Of a stretch of DNA of 15,652 nt, positions 1 through 7,283 are shown in pieces (positions within the stretch are counted from its first letter, which is position 1; each line of letters opens with the position of its first letter). The notes beneath the pieces were generated by a model that saw only the letters and a list, made by a program, of their open reading frames with translations, made no database searches and was not told the DNA's origin. This stretch comes from Thermodesulfatator sp. GTDB lineage: Bacteria; Desulfobacterota; Thermodesulfobacteria; Thermodesulfobacteriales; Thermodesulfobacteriaceae. The stretch covers positions 1 to 15,652 of the forward strand of contig JALWWR010000140.1 of assembly GCA_026993045.1 (NCBI GenBank). The letters run 5' to 3'. A program made the translations under genes and the position numbers.

Positions 1-350
1 GGATAGACAAGGCCCGGGTGGGAAACCGGGTGGGGGATATCTCGGCTGCTATTCAGAGACACGCGGAGAAGGCCGGTTTTTCGGTTATTCGAGACTTCGT
101 GGGCCACGGGGTAGGCCGAGAGTTGCATGAGCCCCCTGAAGTGCCTAATTTTGGGAAACCTGGCAAGGGGCCCCGGCTGCAGGCCGGGATGGTGTTGGCC
201 ATTGAACCCATGGTGGTGACCGGGGATCCCAAGGTGAAGATCTTGGAAGATAAATGGACGGCGGTTACGGAGGACGGAGGACTAGCGGCCCATTTTGAGC
301 ATTCGGTAGTTATTACAGCCCGAGGGCCGGAGATACTTTCCAAAATTTAA
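1..350 (+). CDS. map: Methionine aminopeptidase type I, 3' part (partial at left edge)
   Basis: Removes the initiator methionine from nascent cytosolic proteins, using a two-metal centre. The gene is cut by the left edge; the open frame enters at base 3 (Ile-Asp-Lys) and runs to TAA at 348-350, giving about 115 C-terminal residues. Visible family motifs are NRVGDISAAIQ, then GHGVGRELHEPP, which holds the metal-binding and catalytic histidines, then LAIEPM with a metal-ligand Glu, and FEHSVVIT with the last ligand Glu. The two N-terminal Asp ligands lie outside the window. The protein ends soon after the last motif, as expected for the short bacterial form. It sits directly before infA (9-base gap), its usual place at the end of the spc operon. 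Recognition is secure; only the N-terminus is unseen. Confidence 0.95.
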   Translation, partial: IDKARVGNRVGDISAAIQRHAEKAGFSVIRDFVGHGVGRELHEPPEVPNFGKPGKGPRLQAGMVLAIEPMVVTGDPKVKILEDKWTAVTEDGGLAAHFEHSVVITARGPEILSKI

Positions 351-359
351 AGGAGCGCT

Positions 360-602
360 ATGCCCAAAGAAGACCATATCCAGGTGGAAGGAACGGTGGT
401 AGAGGCCTTACCTAATGCCATGTTTCGGGTAGAGCTTGAAACGGGCCACAAGGTCTTGGCCCATGTCTCGGGAAAGATGCGGATGCATTACATCCGGATC
501 CTTCCAGGGGACAAGGTAGTGGTGGAGCTTTCTCCCTATGATTTGACCCGAGGGAGGATCGTTTATCGGGGTTCTAAAAAGGAGAAAGGAGGCAAGAAAT
601 GA
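360..602 (+). CDS. infA: Translation initiation factor IF-1
   Basis: Small S1/OB-fold protein that binds the 30S A site with IF-2 and IF-3 during initiation. At 80 residues it is slightly longer than the usual 72. The core motifs are clear: [18 protein letters not shown] at the N-terminus, then [20 protein letters not shown], then [18 protein letters not shown]. The last residues are a Lys/Gly-rich tail (KKEKGGKK) beyond the usual end at RGRIVYR. ATG at 360 is preceded by AAGGAG at 350-355. The stop codon overlaps the rpmJ start as ATGA, so IF-1 and L36 are probably translationally coupled. Function is certain from the sequence; the basic tail is probably a minor lineage variation. Confidence 0.97.
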   Translation: MPKEDHIQVEGTVVEALPNAMFRVELETGHKVLAHVSGKMRMHYIRILPGDKVVVELSPYDLTRGRIVYRGSKKEKGGKK

Positions 603-712
603 AGGTCTCGGCCTCGGTTAAGAAGCGCTGTCGGAAGTGCCGCATCATCCGGCGCAAAGGGATCGTGCGGGTAATTTGTGAAAATCCCAGACACAAACAG
701 CGTCAAGGTTAA
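599..712 (+). CDS. rpmJ: Ribosomal protein L36 (bL36), zinc-binding form
   Basis: A 37-residue protein of the large subunit, very easily missed because of its size. The translation starts [14 protein letters not shown] and ends NPRHKQRQG, the standard bL36 pattern. Cys11, Cys14, Cys27 and His32 form the C-X2-C, C, H zinc ribbon, so this is the metal-binding (C+) form rather than the zinc-free paralog made under zinc starvation. Its ATG (599-601) overlaps the infA stop in a 4-base ATGA. Its TAA (710-712) merges into the strong ribosome-binding site of rpsM. It sits between infA and rpsM, as in most bacterial alpha operons. Confidence 0.96.
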   Translation: MKVSASVKKRCRKCRIIRRKGIVRVICENPRHKQRQG

Positions 713-719
713 GGAGGTG
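710..719 (+). promoter_or_regulatory. Strong Shine-Dalgarno for rpsM, fused to the rpmJ stop
   Basis: TAAGGAGGTG contains the rpmJ stop codon and a near-perfect anti-16S match (AAGGAGGTG, 711-719) four bases before the GTG at 724. It supports the GTG codon as the rpsM start. Confidence 0.85.
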
Positions 720-723
720 TAAG

Positions 724-1098
724 GTGGCTCGAATTGCAGGGGTTGATATCCCGGATCACAAACCCATTGAGATCGCCCTTACCTATATTTATGGTATCGG
801 GCGCACCTCGGCCCAAAAGATCCTGGCTAAGGCTCAGGTGGATTGGTTCAAGAAGACCCGGGATCTCACGGAAGAGGAGCTAGCGCGAGTGCGTCAGATT
901 TTAGAGAAAGAGTACAAGGTGGAAGGCGATTTGCGCCGGGAGGTGGCCCAAAATATCCGGCGTCTTATGGATATCGGATGTTACCGGGGGCTGCGGCATA
1001 AGATGGGGCTTCCGGTGCGGGGTCAAAAGACCCGTTCCAACGCTCGGACTCGGAAAGGACCTCGTCCTTCTTCTTTGAGAGGACGAAAGAAAAAATAA
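724..1098 (+). CDS. rpsM: Ribosomal protein S13 (uS13)
   Basis: Protein of the 30S head that contacts S19, the P-site tRNA and the 50S subunit. It has 124 residues, a normal length, starting at [24 protein letters not shown]. Family landmarks include the helix-hairpin-helix [12 protein letters not shown], the VEGDLRREV segment, the conserved [18 protein letters not shown] block and the basic tail that reaches the tRNA (RTRKGP, then GRKKK). It lies 11 bases after rpmJ and 13 before rpsK. It is the first of the S13-S11-S4-alpha-L17 block. In many bacteria S4 regulates this block post-transcriptionally; I could not identify an S4-binding pseudoknot in the short leader here. Confidence 0.97.
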   Translation: MARIAGVDIPDHKPIEIALTYIYGIGRTSAQKILAKAQVDWFKKTRDLTEEELARVRQILEKEYKVEGDLRREVAQNIRRLMDIGCYRGLRHKMGLPVRGQKTRSNARTRKGPRPSSLRGRKKK

Positions 1099-1111
1099 GG
1101 AGTAAGAGGCT

Positions 1112-1498
1112 ATGGCGCGCAGGGTAAGACGGAAAAAGAAGGTCAAAAAGAATATTCCAGAGGGAATAGCGCACATTCACGCTACCTTTAACAACACCAT
1201 CGTAACCATTACTGATCGTCAAGGAAACACTATTGCTTGGGCCAGCGGAGGGACTGAAGGTTTTAAGGGGACCCGGAAAGGGACTCCTTATGCCGCGCAG
1301 CTAGCAGCCCAATCCGCAGCCAAAAGGGCCATGGAACACGGCCTCAAAAAGGTCTGGGTATACATTAAAGGCCCGGGACCAGGGCGGGAGGCCGCTTTGA
1401 GGGCCTTGCAAGCCGCGGGCCTTAAGATCACTTATATTCGAGATGTGACACCTATTCCTCATGACGGTTGCCGTCCACCTAAGCGGCGACGGGTATAA
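1112..1498 (+). CDS. rpsK: Ribosomal protein S11 (uS11)
   Basis: Protein of the 30S platform near the E site, binding the 690 and 790 regions of 16S rRNA with S6, S18 and S21. It has 128 residues, the usual length. Diagnostic motifs are [43 protein letters not shown] and the C-terminal [20 protein letters not shown]. The N-terminus is very basic ([13 protein letters not shown]). ATG at 1112 follows AAGGAG (about 1097-1102), which overlaps the rpsM stop. No irregularity seen. Confidence 0.97.
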   Translation: MARRVRRKKKVKKNIPEGIAHIHATFNNTIVTITDRQGNTIAWASGGTEGFKGTRKGTPYAAQLAAQSAAKRAMEHGLKKVWVYIKGPGPGREAALRALQAAGLKITYIRDVTPIPHDGCRPPKRRRV

Positions 1499-1505
1499 AA
1501 ATTTC

Positions 1506-1515
1506 TAAGGGGGGA
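1506..1515 (+). promoter_or_regulatory. Shine-Dalgarno deciding the TTG start of rpsD
   Basis: TAAGGGGGGA lies five bases before TTG 1521. The resulting protein begins exactly where S4 proteins normally begin (M-A-K/R-Y-T/I-G-P), so the TTG is the real start. A second TTG at 1516 is out of frame. Confidence 0.75.
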
Positions 1516-1520
1516 TTGCC

Positions 1521-2153
1521 TTGGCTAAATATACTGGACCTAGGTGCCGTCTGTGTCGTCGAGAAGGAATGAAGCTTTTCCTCAAAGGGGACCGGTGTTA
1601 TACCGACAAGTGCGCCTTTGAGCGAAGGAGTTATCCTCCGGGGCAGCACGGACAAATGCAACTACGAGTAAAACTCTCGGACTACGGGATCCGTCTACGG
1701 GAAAAACAAAAAGTTAAACGAATTTACGGGGTCTCAGAAAAACAGTTCCGTACCTATTTTGAAAAGGCTACTCGGATGAAGGGGCAGGCGGGTCATAACC
1801 TCCTTCAACTCCTAGAACGGCGTCTGGATAACGTGGTTTATCGTTTGGGATTCGCCTCTTCCCGGTCTCAGGCCCGTCAGATGGTGGCCCATGGTTGGTT
1901 TAAGGTGAACGGGCGCACGGTGGACATCCCCTCTTATCTAGTTGATCCGGGAGAAGAGATCGAGCTCAAAGAAAAATACCGTAATAATCCTTACATTCAG
2001 GAGAACCTGGAGGCGGTGGTCCGGCGGGGAGTTCCCCAGTGGCTGGAGCTAGAGGCCGAGAATTTTAAAGGTCGGGTCAAGGCCCTGCCTACCCGGGAAG
2101 ATATCACGATGCCCATCCAGGAAAGCCTGATCGTAGAATACTATTCCCGTTAA
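1521..2153 (+). CDS. rpsD: Ribosomal protein S4 (uS4), zinc-containing form
   Basis: Primary 16S rRNA-binding protein that nucleates 30S assembly and shapes the mRNA entry channel and decoding fidelity. It has 210 residues, starting at [23 protein letters not shown]. Cys9, Cys12, Cys26 and Cys31 form a C-X2-C-X13-C-X4-C set, so this is the metal-binding (C+) S4 type. The S4 RNA-binding domain is clear in the middle: [22 protein letters not shown], then [18 protein letters not shown]. The C-terminus ends in the expected [13 protein letters not shown]. In many bacteria S4 also represses translation of its own operon; the gene order here is compatible with that but no RNA target was recognised. 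Confidence 0.97.
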   Translation: MAKYTGPRCRLCRREGMKLFLKGDRCYTDKCAFERRSYPPGQHGQMQLRVKLSDYGIRLREKQKVKRIYGVSEKQFRTYFEKATRMKGQAGHNLLQLLERRLDNVVYRLGFASSRSQARQMVAHGWFKVNGRTVDIPSYLVDPGEEIELKEKYRNNPYIQENLEAVVRRGVPQWLELEAENFKGRVKALPTREDITMPIQESLIVEYYSR

Positions 2154-2172
2154 AAAAGATCGGGGTGGGGTT

Positions 2173-3171
2173 ATGAGTGCATTAAGAGAAAAGATAGGTA
2201 ATACGGCTCTTATTCGTCCGGAAGGAGTGAAGCAACACAAAGACTCCAAGCCTCCCCACTATGGGAAATTTATTATAGAGCCTCTAGAGCGGGGCTTTGG
2301 AGTAACTATCGGGAACGCCCTGCGGCGGATCCTCTTGTCATCCATTTCCGGGGCGGCTATTACGGCGGTTAAGATTGAAGGGGCACCTCACGAATTCACC
2401 AGCTTGCCTGGGATCATTGAAGACGTGACCGATATAATCTTGAACCTAAAAGGGGTCCGTTTTCGTTTGAAAGGCGAAGGTCCTTACGTGTTCCGCCTGG
2501 AGAAAAAGGGCGAGGCGGAAGTGAAGGCCGGCGATATCCAGACCGATGGAGAGGCCGAGATTGTAAATCCCGAGCATCATATTGCGACTTTAACCAAGGA
2601 TGGTTCGCTTTCGCTAGAGCTTCAGGTGGAAAAAGGCAAGGGATACATTCCGGCAGAATATGGCCGCGAGGGTAGCGAGATCGGTATTATTCCGGTGGAC
2701 GCCATCTTTTCGCCTATTACCCGGGTGAATTTCACGGTCACCCAAGCCCGAGTAGGTAAAAGTAGTGATTTTGACCGTCTGGTAATGGAGGTCTGGACGG
2801 ATGGTTCTATAGATCCGGAAGAGGCTTTACGGCAGGCCGCCACCATCCTAAGGGAACAGCTTCTGGTCTTTGGAGGAGAAGAGGTCGAGATTCAGGCCCT
2901 TCCTCCCAAAGAAGAGGAACCCAAAGTTGATCTTACCGAGATCTTGAATCGCTCTCTGGAGGAGCTAGAGATTTCTTCCCGTTCCCTTAATTGTTTGCGA
3001 AATGCTGGTCTTAAATACGTAGGGGACGTGGTTACCCGGAGTGAGCCTGAGATGCTGCGGATTAAGAATTTTGGTCGGAAATCGTTAGAGGAAATAAAAG
3101 AGCGGCTCAGTGAATGGGGGCTTAGTCTGGGAATGGATGTGGACTGGAATCCACCGCAAGAAAAAGCTTAA
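2173..3171 (+). CDS. rpoA: DNA-directed RNA polymerase alpha subunit
   Basis: The alpha dimer is the scaffold on which beta and beta' assemble, and its C-terminal domain binds UP elements and activators. It has 332 residues. Residues 30-240 are the N-terminal assembly domain, with YGKFIIEPLERGFGVTIGNA, LRRILLSSISGAAIT and the EEALRQAATIL helix near the end. Residues 241-257 are an acidic linker (PPKEEEPKVDLTE). Residues 258-325 are the C-terminal domain with LNRSLEELEISSRSLNCL, and Arg270 matches the DNA-contacting Arg265 of E. coli. The N-terminus is some 10-15 residues longer than in many homologs before the conserved YGKF. ATG 2173 follows a moderate GGGGTGGGG site. Confidence 0.97.
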   Translation: MSALREKIGNTALIRPEGVKQHKDSKPPHYGKFIIEPLERGFGVTIGNALRRILLSSISGAAITAVKIEGAPHEFTSLPGIIEDVTDIILNLKGVRFRLKGEGPYVFRLEKKGEAEVKAGDIQTDGEAEIVNPEHHIATLTKDGSLSLELQVEKGKGYIPAEYGREGSEIGIIPVDAIFSPITRVNFTVTQARVGKSSDFDRLVMEVWTDGSIDPEEALRQAATILREQLLVFGGEEVEIQALPPKEEEPKVDLTEILNRSLEELEISSRSLNCLRNAGLKYVGDVVTRSEPEMLRIKNFGRKSLEEIKERLSEWGLSLGMDVDWNPPQEKA

Positions 3172-3183
3172 AGGGGTGAGACC

Positions 3184-3825
3184 ATGAGGCATCGTAAAGT
3201 GAGTCGGCGCTTGGTCACCAAATGGGAGCATCGGGTCTCTTTAATGCGGAACCAGGTAACGGATCTTTTACGCTACGGTCGCATCACTACCACCTTGGCC
3301 AAGGCCAAGGAATTGCGACGGGTGGCGGATCGGATGATCACGCTGGCCAAAAAGGGAGACTTGGCCTCGCGCCGTCGGGCCCTAGCGGTTATTCGAGATA
3401 AGGCTGTAGTGCGCAAGCTTTTTTCCGAGCTTCGGGAAAAGTACCTGGACCGTCCCGGGGGGTATACCCGGGTAGTTAAGATAGGCCCGCGGCGGGGTGA
3501 CGCAGCTATGATGGCCATTGTGGAGTTGGTGGAGGAGAAGCTTTCCCATAAACGTTCTCGGCGCAAATTGGAACGGGAAAGGGCGGTGGAAAAAAAGGTC
3601 CAAAAGGCCCTCCGGAAAGAAGAGCCCCGAGAGGCAGGCCCTTCAGAGGCTGAAGAGGTGAAAGAGGAGGCTAAGGCAGAGCCCCAGGCCGAAGCTCAGC
3701 CTGAAGTTTCCGAATCTCAACCCTCGGAGGAACCTCAGGCGGCGGCCCCGGCGGAGTCCTCTGAACCTCAGAGTTCGGAAGAGAGCTCTGGGGCAGCTTC
3801 AGAAGAGACCAAAGAAGGCTCTTAG
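3184..3825 (+). CDS. rplQ: Ribosomal protein L17 (bL17) with a long C-terminal tail
   Basis: Large-subunit protein near the exit tunnel. Residues 1-118 are a complete ordinary L17: RHRKVSRRL, LMRNQVTDLLRYGRITTTLAKAKELR, the RDKAVVRKLF region and GPRRGDAAMMAIVEL. The family normally ends near residue 115-130. This protein continues to 213: a basic helix-prone linker (119-147, rich in K/R/E) and then an acidic low-complexity tail (148-213) made almost entirely of E, A, S, P, Q, K and G. Codon use in the tail looks like the rest of the gene, and there is no frameshift at the boundary, so it appears to be a genuine extension. ATG 3184 follows AAGGGGTGAG, 12 bases after rpoA. It is the last ribosomal gene of the operon. 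Confidence 0.95.
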   Translation: MRHRKVSRRLVTKWEHRVSLMRNQVTDLLRYGRITTTLAKAKELRRVADRMITLAKKGDLASRRRALAVIRDKAVVRKLFSELREKYLDRPGGYTRVVKIGPRRGDAAMMAIVELVEEKLSHKRSRRKLERERAVEKKVQKALRKEEPREAGPSEAEEVKEEAKAEPQAEAQPEVSESQPSEEPQAAAPAESSEPQSSEESSGAASEETKEGS

Positions 3826-3834
3826 TGGAAATTC

Positions 3835-4395
3835 ATGGCCTTTATTTTCAAACCCCTAGAGATCCCAGAGGTGGTTTTAATTGCGCCTAAAGTCTATGAG
3901 GACGAGCGAGGCTATTTTTTAGAAACCTATAAGGCCTCGGAGTTTGAGGCCCAGGGTCTCCCTGGTACCTTTGTTCAAGACAATCACTCCTATTCTCGTC
4001 CGGGGGTCTTGAGGGGACTTCACTACCAGTTACCCCCTAAAGAACAAGGCAAACTGGTGCGTTGCATAAGAGGGCGCGTCTGGGATGTGGCGGTGGATAT
4101 AAGGCGAGGGTCGCCCTGGTTTGGAAAGTGGGTGGCGGTGGAGCTTTCAGAGCAAAACAAATATCTCCTTTGGGTTCCCCCGGGATTCGCCCATGGTTTT
4201 GTGGCCTTAGAAGAGAGCGAGGTCCTTTATAAAGTTACGCAAGAATATGCCCCGGAATATGATCGGGGTATCCGTTGGGATGACCCCCAGTTGGCTATCC
4301 CGTGGCCGGTCTCTAACCCCCTTTTGTCTCCTCGGGATCAAAAGTGGCCCTCTTTGTCCGAGGCTGAAATTTTTGACTATAGGGGGGAGGCTTGA
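3835..4395 (+). CDS. rfbC: dTDP-4-dehydrorhamnose 3,5-epimerase
   Basis: Third step of dTDP-L-rhamnose synthesis in the cytoplasm: epimerises C3 and C5 of dTDP-4-keto-6-deoxyglucose. It has 186 residues, the normal size of this cupin. Evidence: DERGYFLETYKASEF (residues 24-37), VQDNHSYSRPGVLRGLHYQ with the catalytic His63 in RGLHYQ, VRCIRGRVWDVAVDIRRGSP around residues 76-94, PPGFAHGF (115-122) and LYKVTQEY with the expected active-site Tyr. It starts 9 bases after the rplQ stop with only a weak ribosome-binding site (GTGGA). Its TGA overlaps the TTG start of rfbB as TTGA. It is the first gene of the sugar cluster attached to the ribosomal operon. Confidence 0.95.
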   Translation: MAFIFKPLEIPEVVLIAPKVYEDERGYFLETYKASEFEAQGLPGTFVQDNHSYSRPGVLRGLHYQLPPKEQGKLVRCIRGRVWDVAVDIRRGSPWFGKWVAVELSEQNKYLLWVPPGFAHGFVALEESEVLYKVTQEYAPEYDRGIRWDDPQLAIPWPVSNPLLSPRDQKWPSLSEAEIFDYRGEA

Positions 4396-5408
4396 GGATC
4401 TTAGTTACCGGGGGGGCTGGCTTTATAGGAAGCGATCTGGTCCGGCGCTTGGCTCGCAGTTCAAGGGCCAAACTTTCGGTAGTCGATTCCCTTACCTATG
4501 CGGGGGATCTGAAAAGAATCGAAACCGTCCTGCCGGCAATTGCTTTTTATCAGGTTGATATTGTTGATCGGCCCGCTTTAGAAAAGGTCTTTGCCCAAGA
4601 ATCCCCACAAGTGGTTATCCATTACGCTGCTGAGACCCATGTGGACCGAAGCATTGTGTCGCCGGAAAAGTTTATTCAGACCAACGTCATAGGGACCTTT
4701 AATCTCCTACAACTTTCTTTGGAATATAAGGTCCAAAAGTTTGTTCATATTTCTACCGATGAAGTCTATGGAGAGCTTTCCTTAACCGGTCCAGAAAAGT
4801 TTCGGGAGGATTATCCTTTAAGGCCTAATTCTCCTTATTCGGCTAGTAAGGCTTCGGCTGAATTGTTGGTGCGATCCTATATCAAGACCTATAAATTTCC
4901 AGCGGTGATTGTCCGGGCCTCTAATGCTTATGGTCCTTGGCAGTATCCAGAAAAGCTCATCCCTTTAAGTATTGTGCGTCTCGTGTTTGACCAAAAGGTG
5001 CCTATATATGGTACAGGGAAAAACGTTCGGACCTGGCTTTACGTGGAAGATTTTACGGAAGCGGTCATACAGATTTTAGAAAAGGCTCCTATCGGAGAGA
5101 TTTACAATGTGGGGAGCACGGAAGAGAAGCCCAACCTTGAAGTGGTGAAAGAGCTCTTGCGTCTCTTGAACAAAAGCGAAAACCTGATCGAATTCGTGCC
5201 GGACCGTCCGGGACACGATCTCCGATACGCGGTAGATACCACTAAAATCGAGCGGGATTTGGGCTGGAGGCCCCGGATCTCCTTTCAAGAAGGCCTGAAA
5301 AAGACGGTGGAATGGTATCTTTCCCATTTGGATTGGCTGCTAGAGAAGAAATCCGCAGTGGAAGCCTTTAGCCATAAACTACAAGACCAGTTTGCTCAAC
5401 TTGCGTGA
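4392..5408 (+). CDS. rfbB: dTDP-glucose 4,6-dehydratase
   Basis: NAD-dependent extended short-chain dehydrogenase that converts dTDP-glucose to dTDP-4-keto-6-deoxyglucose. It has 338 residues, a normal length. The NAD fold begins at once: MRILVTGGAGFIGSDL (GGAGFIG, 7-13). Also seen: AAETHVDRS (79-87), STDEVYGEL (121-129) with the Asp123-Glu124 pair typical of the dehydratase, catalytic YSASK (Tyr149, Lys153) and AYGPWQYPEKLIPL (179-192). The start is TTG 4392, directly after AGGGGGGAGG (4381-4390) and overlapping the rfbC stop. No ATG lies near enough to give the conserved N-terminus. Its stop overlaps the rfbD GTG. Confidence 0.95.
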   Translation: MRILVTGGAGFIGSDLVRRLARSSRAKLSVVDSLTYAGDLKRIETVLPAIAFYQVDIVDRPALEKVFAQESPQVVIHYAAETHVDRSIVSPEKFIQTNVIGTFNLLQLSLEYKVQKFVHISTDEVYGELSLTGPEKFREDYPLRPNSPYSASKASAELLVRSYIKTYKFPAVIVRASNAYGPWQYPEKLIPLSIVRLVFDQKVPIYGTGKNVRTWLYVEDFTEAVIQILEKAPIGEIYNVGSTEEKPNLEVVKELLRLLNKSENLIEFVPDRPGHDLRYAVDTTKIERDLGWRPRISFQEGLKKTVEWYLSHLDWLLEKKSAVEAFSHKLQDQFAQLA

Positions 5409-6262
5409 GAGTTGCTCTTCTCGGTGCAAAGGGTCAGTTAGGAACCGATCTCTGGCTTACCAGGCCCTCGGCCTGGGAGGTGGTTCCTTTAGGACGTTCG
5501 GAGCTTGATGTTACCTCTCGTTCTCAGGTCCTAGAGGTCTTGGGGAGTCTTAAGCCCCAAATTATCTTGAACACCACGGCCTATGTAAAAGTGGACGCTG
5601 CGGAGGAAAACCCGGAAGAGGCCTTCGCCGTTAACGCTGCCGGAGTGAAAAATCTGGCGGACGCCGCCTGCGACTTAGGGGCTATCCTGGTCCACTTTAG
5701 CACGGATTACGTCTTCGACGGCGCCAAGGGCCGCCAACGCACCCCTTACACCGAGGAAGACCCTCCCCGCCCCCTAAACCTTTACGGCCTTTCCAAATAT
5801 GCCGGGGAACTGATAGTGCAAAACTACCTTTCCCGTTATTATCTGGTGCGGGTGGCCAGTCTTTACGGTCGAGCCGGAGCCCGGGGGAAAGGGGGAAACT
5901 TTGTTTATACCATTTTGAAAAAGGCCCGCGCCGGAGAAAAGTTAAAGGTGGTAAACGATATCTATATGTCCCCCACCTATACCTTGGATGCCGCGCGTCA
6001 GGTTTGGCGTCTCCTCTTAGAGGGCTATCCCTTTGGGACTTATCATGTGACCAACGCGGGCTATTGCACCTGGTACGAGTTTGCTATCCATATCTTGAGG
6101 TACGCCGGTCTGGAGGCGGAGATTGAACCGGTAAAACACACGGCCTTCCCCGCTAAGGCCCGCCGTCCGGGGTGGAGCCCCTTGGCTAGCGTTAAAGGCC
6201 TTCGGTTAAGGTCCTGGCAAGAGGCCTTAAAAGATTTTATGACCCAGATCCAACATGCTTAA
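5405..6262 (+). CDS. rfbD: dTDP-4-dehydrorhamnose reductase
   Basis: Last step of dTDP-L-rhamnose synthesis: reduces the 4-keto group with NAD(P)H. It has 285 residues, normal for RmlD. Motifs: MRVALLGAKGQLGTDL with the nucleotide-binding GAKGQLG (7-13), NTTAYVKVDAAE (56-67), STDYVFDG (99-106), catalytic YGLSK (Tyr127, Lys131) and RVASLYGR. The C-terminal part has the substrate-domain features YHVTNAGYCTWYEFA and ARRPGWSPL. The start is GTG, overlapping the rfbB stop as GTGA, and the 3' end overlaps the next gene by 8 bases. With rfbC and rfbB it supplies all steps after dTDP-glucose; RfbA must be encoded elsewhere. Confidence 0.95.
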   Translation: MRVALLGAKGQLGTDLWLTRPSAWEVVPLGRSELDVTSRSQVLEVLGSLKPQIILNTTAYVKVDAAEENPEEAFAVNAAGVKNLADAACDLGAILVHFSTDYVFDGAKGRQRTPYTEEDPPRPLNLYGLSKYAGELIVQNYLSRYYLVRVASLYGRAGARGKGGNFVYTILKKARAGEKLKVVNDIYMSPTYTLDAARQVWRLLLEGYPFGTYHVTNAGYCTWYEFAIHILRYAGLEAEIEPVKHTAFPAKARRPGWSPLASVKGLRLRSWQEALKDFMTQIQHA

Positions 6263-7283
6263 GCTCTCTTTTTTTCTTTTTATATTGGGCTTTTTTTTGA
6301 CTCTTATAACGGTCTTCTTTTCTCCTTCTATCTTTAGAGATACTGGAGAGGGGGTCCAAAAGTTCCATCAAAGGGCCATTCCTAGGGTGGGGGGGCTTGC
6401 TATTTATCTTTCCATCTTCTTGATCCTCTTTTTCTATGCTTCTTTTCTTTCCCAAGAGGTTTGGTTTTTCTTGGGAGCCTCTTTCCCTTTATTTTTAGCC
6501 GGCCTCTTGGAGGATATTACCCAAAGGATTTCTCCCCTTTTAAGGCTTTTAGCGGCCTTTTTTTCGGCGGCTTTGGCCTTTTTTTGGCTAAAGGCGCGGC
6601 TTACTTCGGTAGATATCTTTTTTTTGGATCCGGTTTTGGCCCGGCCTTGGGTTTCTTTTATCTTTACTTGCTTTGCCATCGCCGGTGTCAGCCAAGCTTT
6701 CAATATCATAGACGGTTTGCACGGTCTTTCTTCCGGGGTGGCCATGTTGGTATTGGGGGCCTATTTGTTTTTGTCTAAAACGCTGCAGGATCTTTTGGTC
6801 TTTAAATTGTCCCTTTTGATTCTGGTGCCCACCCTGGCCTTCTTCCTTTGGAATTTTCCCTGGGGGAGGATCACTTTAGGAGACAGCGGGGCCTATTTTT
6901 TAGGCTATGCCGTGGCCACCCTCGGAGTCCTTCTGGTGGCTAGGAATCCCGAAGTTTCGCCCTGGTTTCCTTTGTTGACAGTCATCTATCCCGTATGGGA
7001 AACCGTGTTTTCCATTTATCGCCGAGGGATTAAAGGACGCTCTCCTACCAGCCCCGATGTCTTCCATCTCCACTCTCTCCTTTACCGTCGGGTCTTAAAC
7101 CGTCATGCTTACTGTTCTCTTTTTCTATGGTCTATAGAGTTGGTGATAGTCATCTGGGGATTGGCTTTTTGGTCTAACACTCTCTGGTTAGCTTTGGGAG
7201 TTTTGGTTTTTATCCTCTTTTATACTTGGCTGTACGCCAGGATCGTAAGATTTCGTCTCCCCAAGGTCTTTAAAGTTGACTAG
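6255..7283 (+). CDS. Membrane sugar-phosphate transferase, MraY/WecA (GT4) family
   Basis: Polyprenyl-phosphate sugar-1-phosphate transferase: moves a UDP-linked (N-acetyl)sugar phosphate to undecaprenyl phosphate, starting a surface glycan. It has 342 residues with about ten strongly hydrophobic segments and very high Phe/Leu content. Family motifs in order: HQRAIPRVGG (38-47); LEDITQRISP (85-94), where DD is usual; FNIIDGLHGLSSG (149-161); GRITLGDSGAYFLG (204-217); and SPDVFHLHSLL (266-276), the His-X-His loop. ATG 6255 overlaps rfbD by 8 bases, so it probably acts with the rhamnose enzymes in O-antigen or wall-polysaccharide synthesis. The exact sugar (GlcNAc, QuiNAc, FucNAc and so on) cannot be read from sequence. 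It is unlikely to be MraY itself because of this context and the motif variants. Confidence 0.87.
   Translation: MLKLSFFLFILGFFLTLITVFFSPSIFRDTGEGVQKFHQRAIPRVGGLAIYLSIFLILFFYASFLSQEVWFFLGASFPLFLAGLLEDITQRISPLLRLLAAFFSAALAFFWLKARLTSVDIFFLDPVLARPWVSFIFTCFAIAGVSQAFNIIDGLHGLSSGVAMLVLGAYLFLSKTLQDLLVFKLSLLILVPTLAFFLWNFPWGRITLGDSGAYFLGYAVATLGVLLVARNPEVSPWFPLLTVIYPVWETVFSIYRRGIKGRSPTSPDVFHLHSLLYRRVLNRHAYCSLFLWSIELVIVIWGLAFWSNTLWLALGVLVFILFYTWLYARIVRFRLPKVFKVD

Noticed and set aside
3625..3822. Acidic tail of L17 as a separate gene or frameshift artefact
   Set aside because: The frame is continuous from the L17 core, there is no internal start with a ribosome-binding site, and composition matches an extension rather than a shifted reading frame.
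6255..6700. T-rich, lower-GC stretch as a sign of transferred DNA
   Set aside because: It is explained by Phe/Leu/Ile codons of a multi-pass membrane protein; the flanking overlaps with rfbD and cca are intact.
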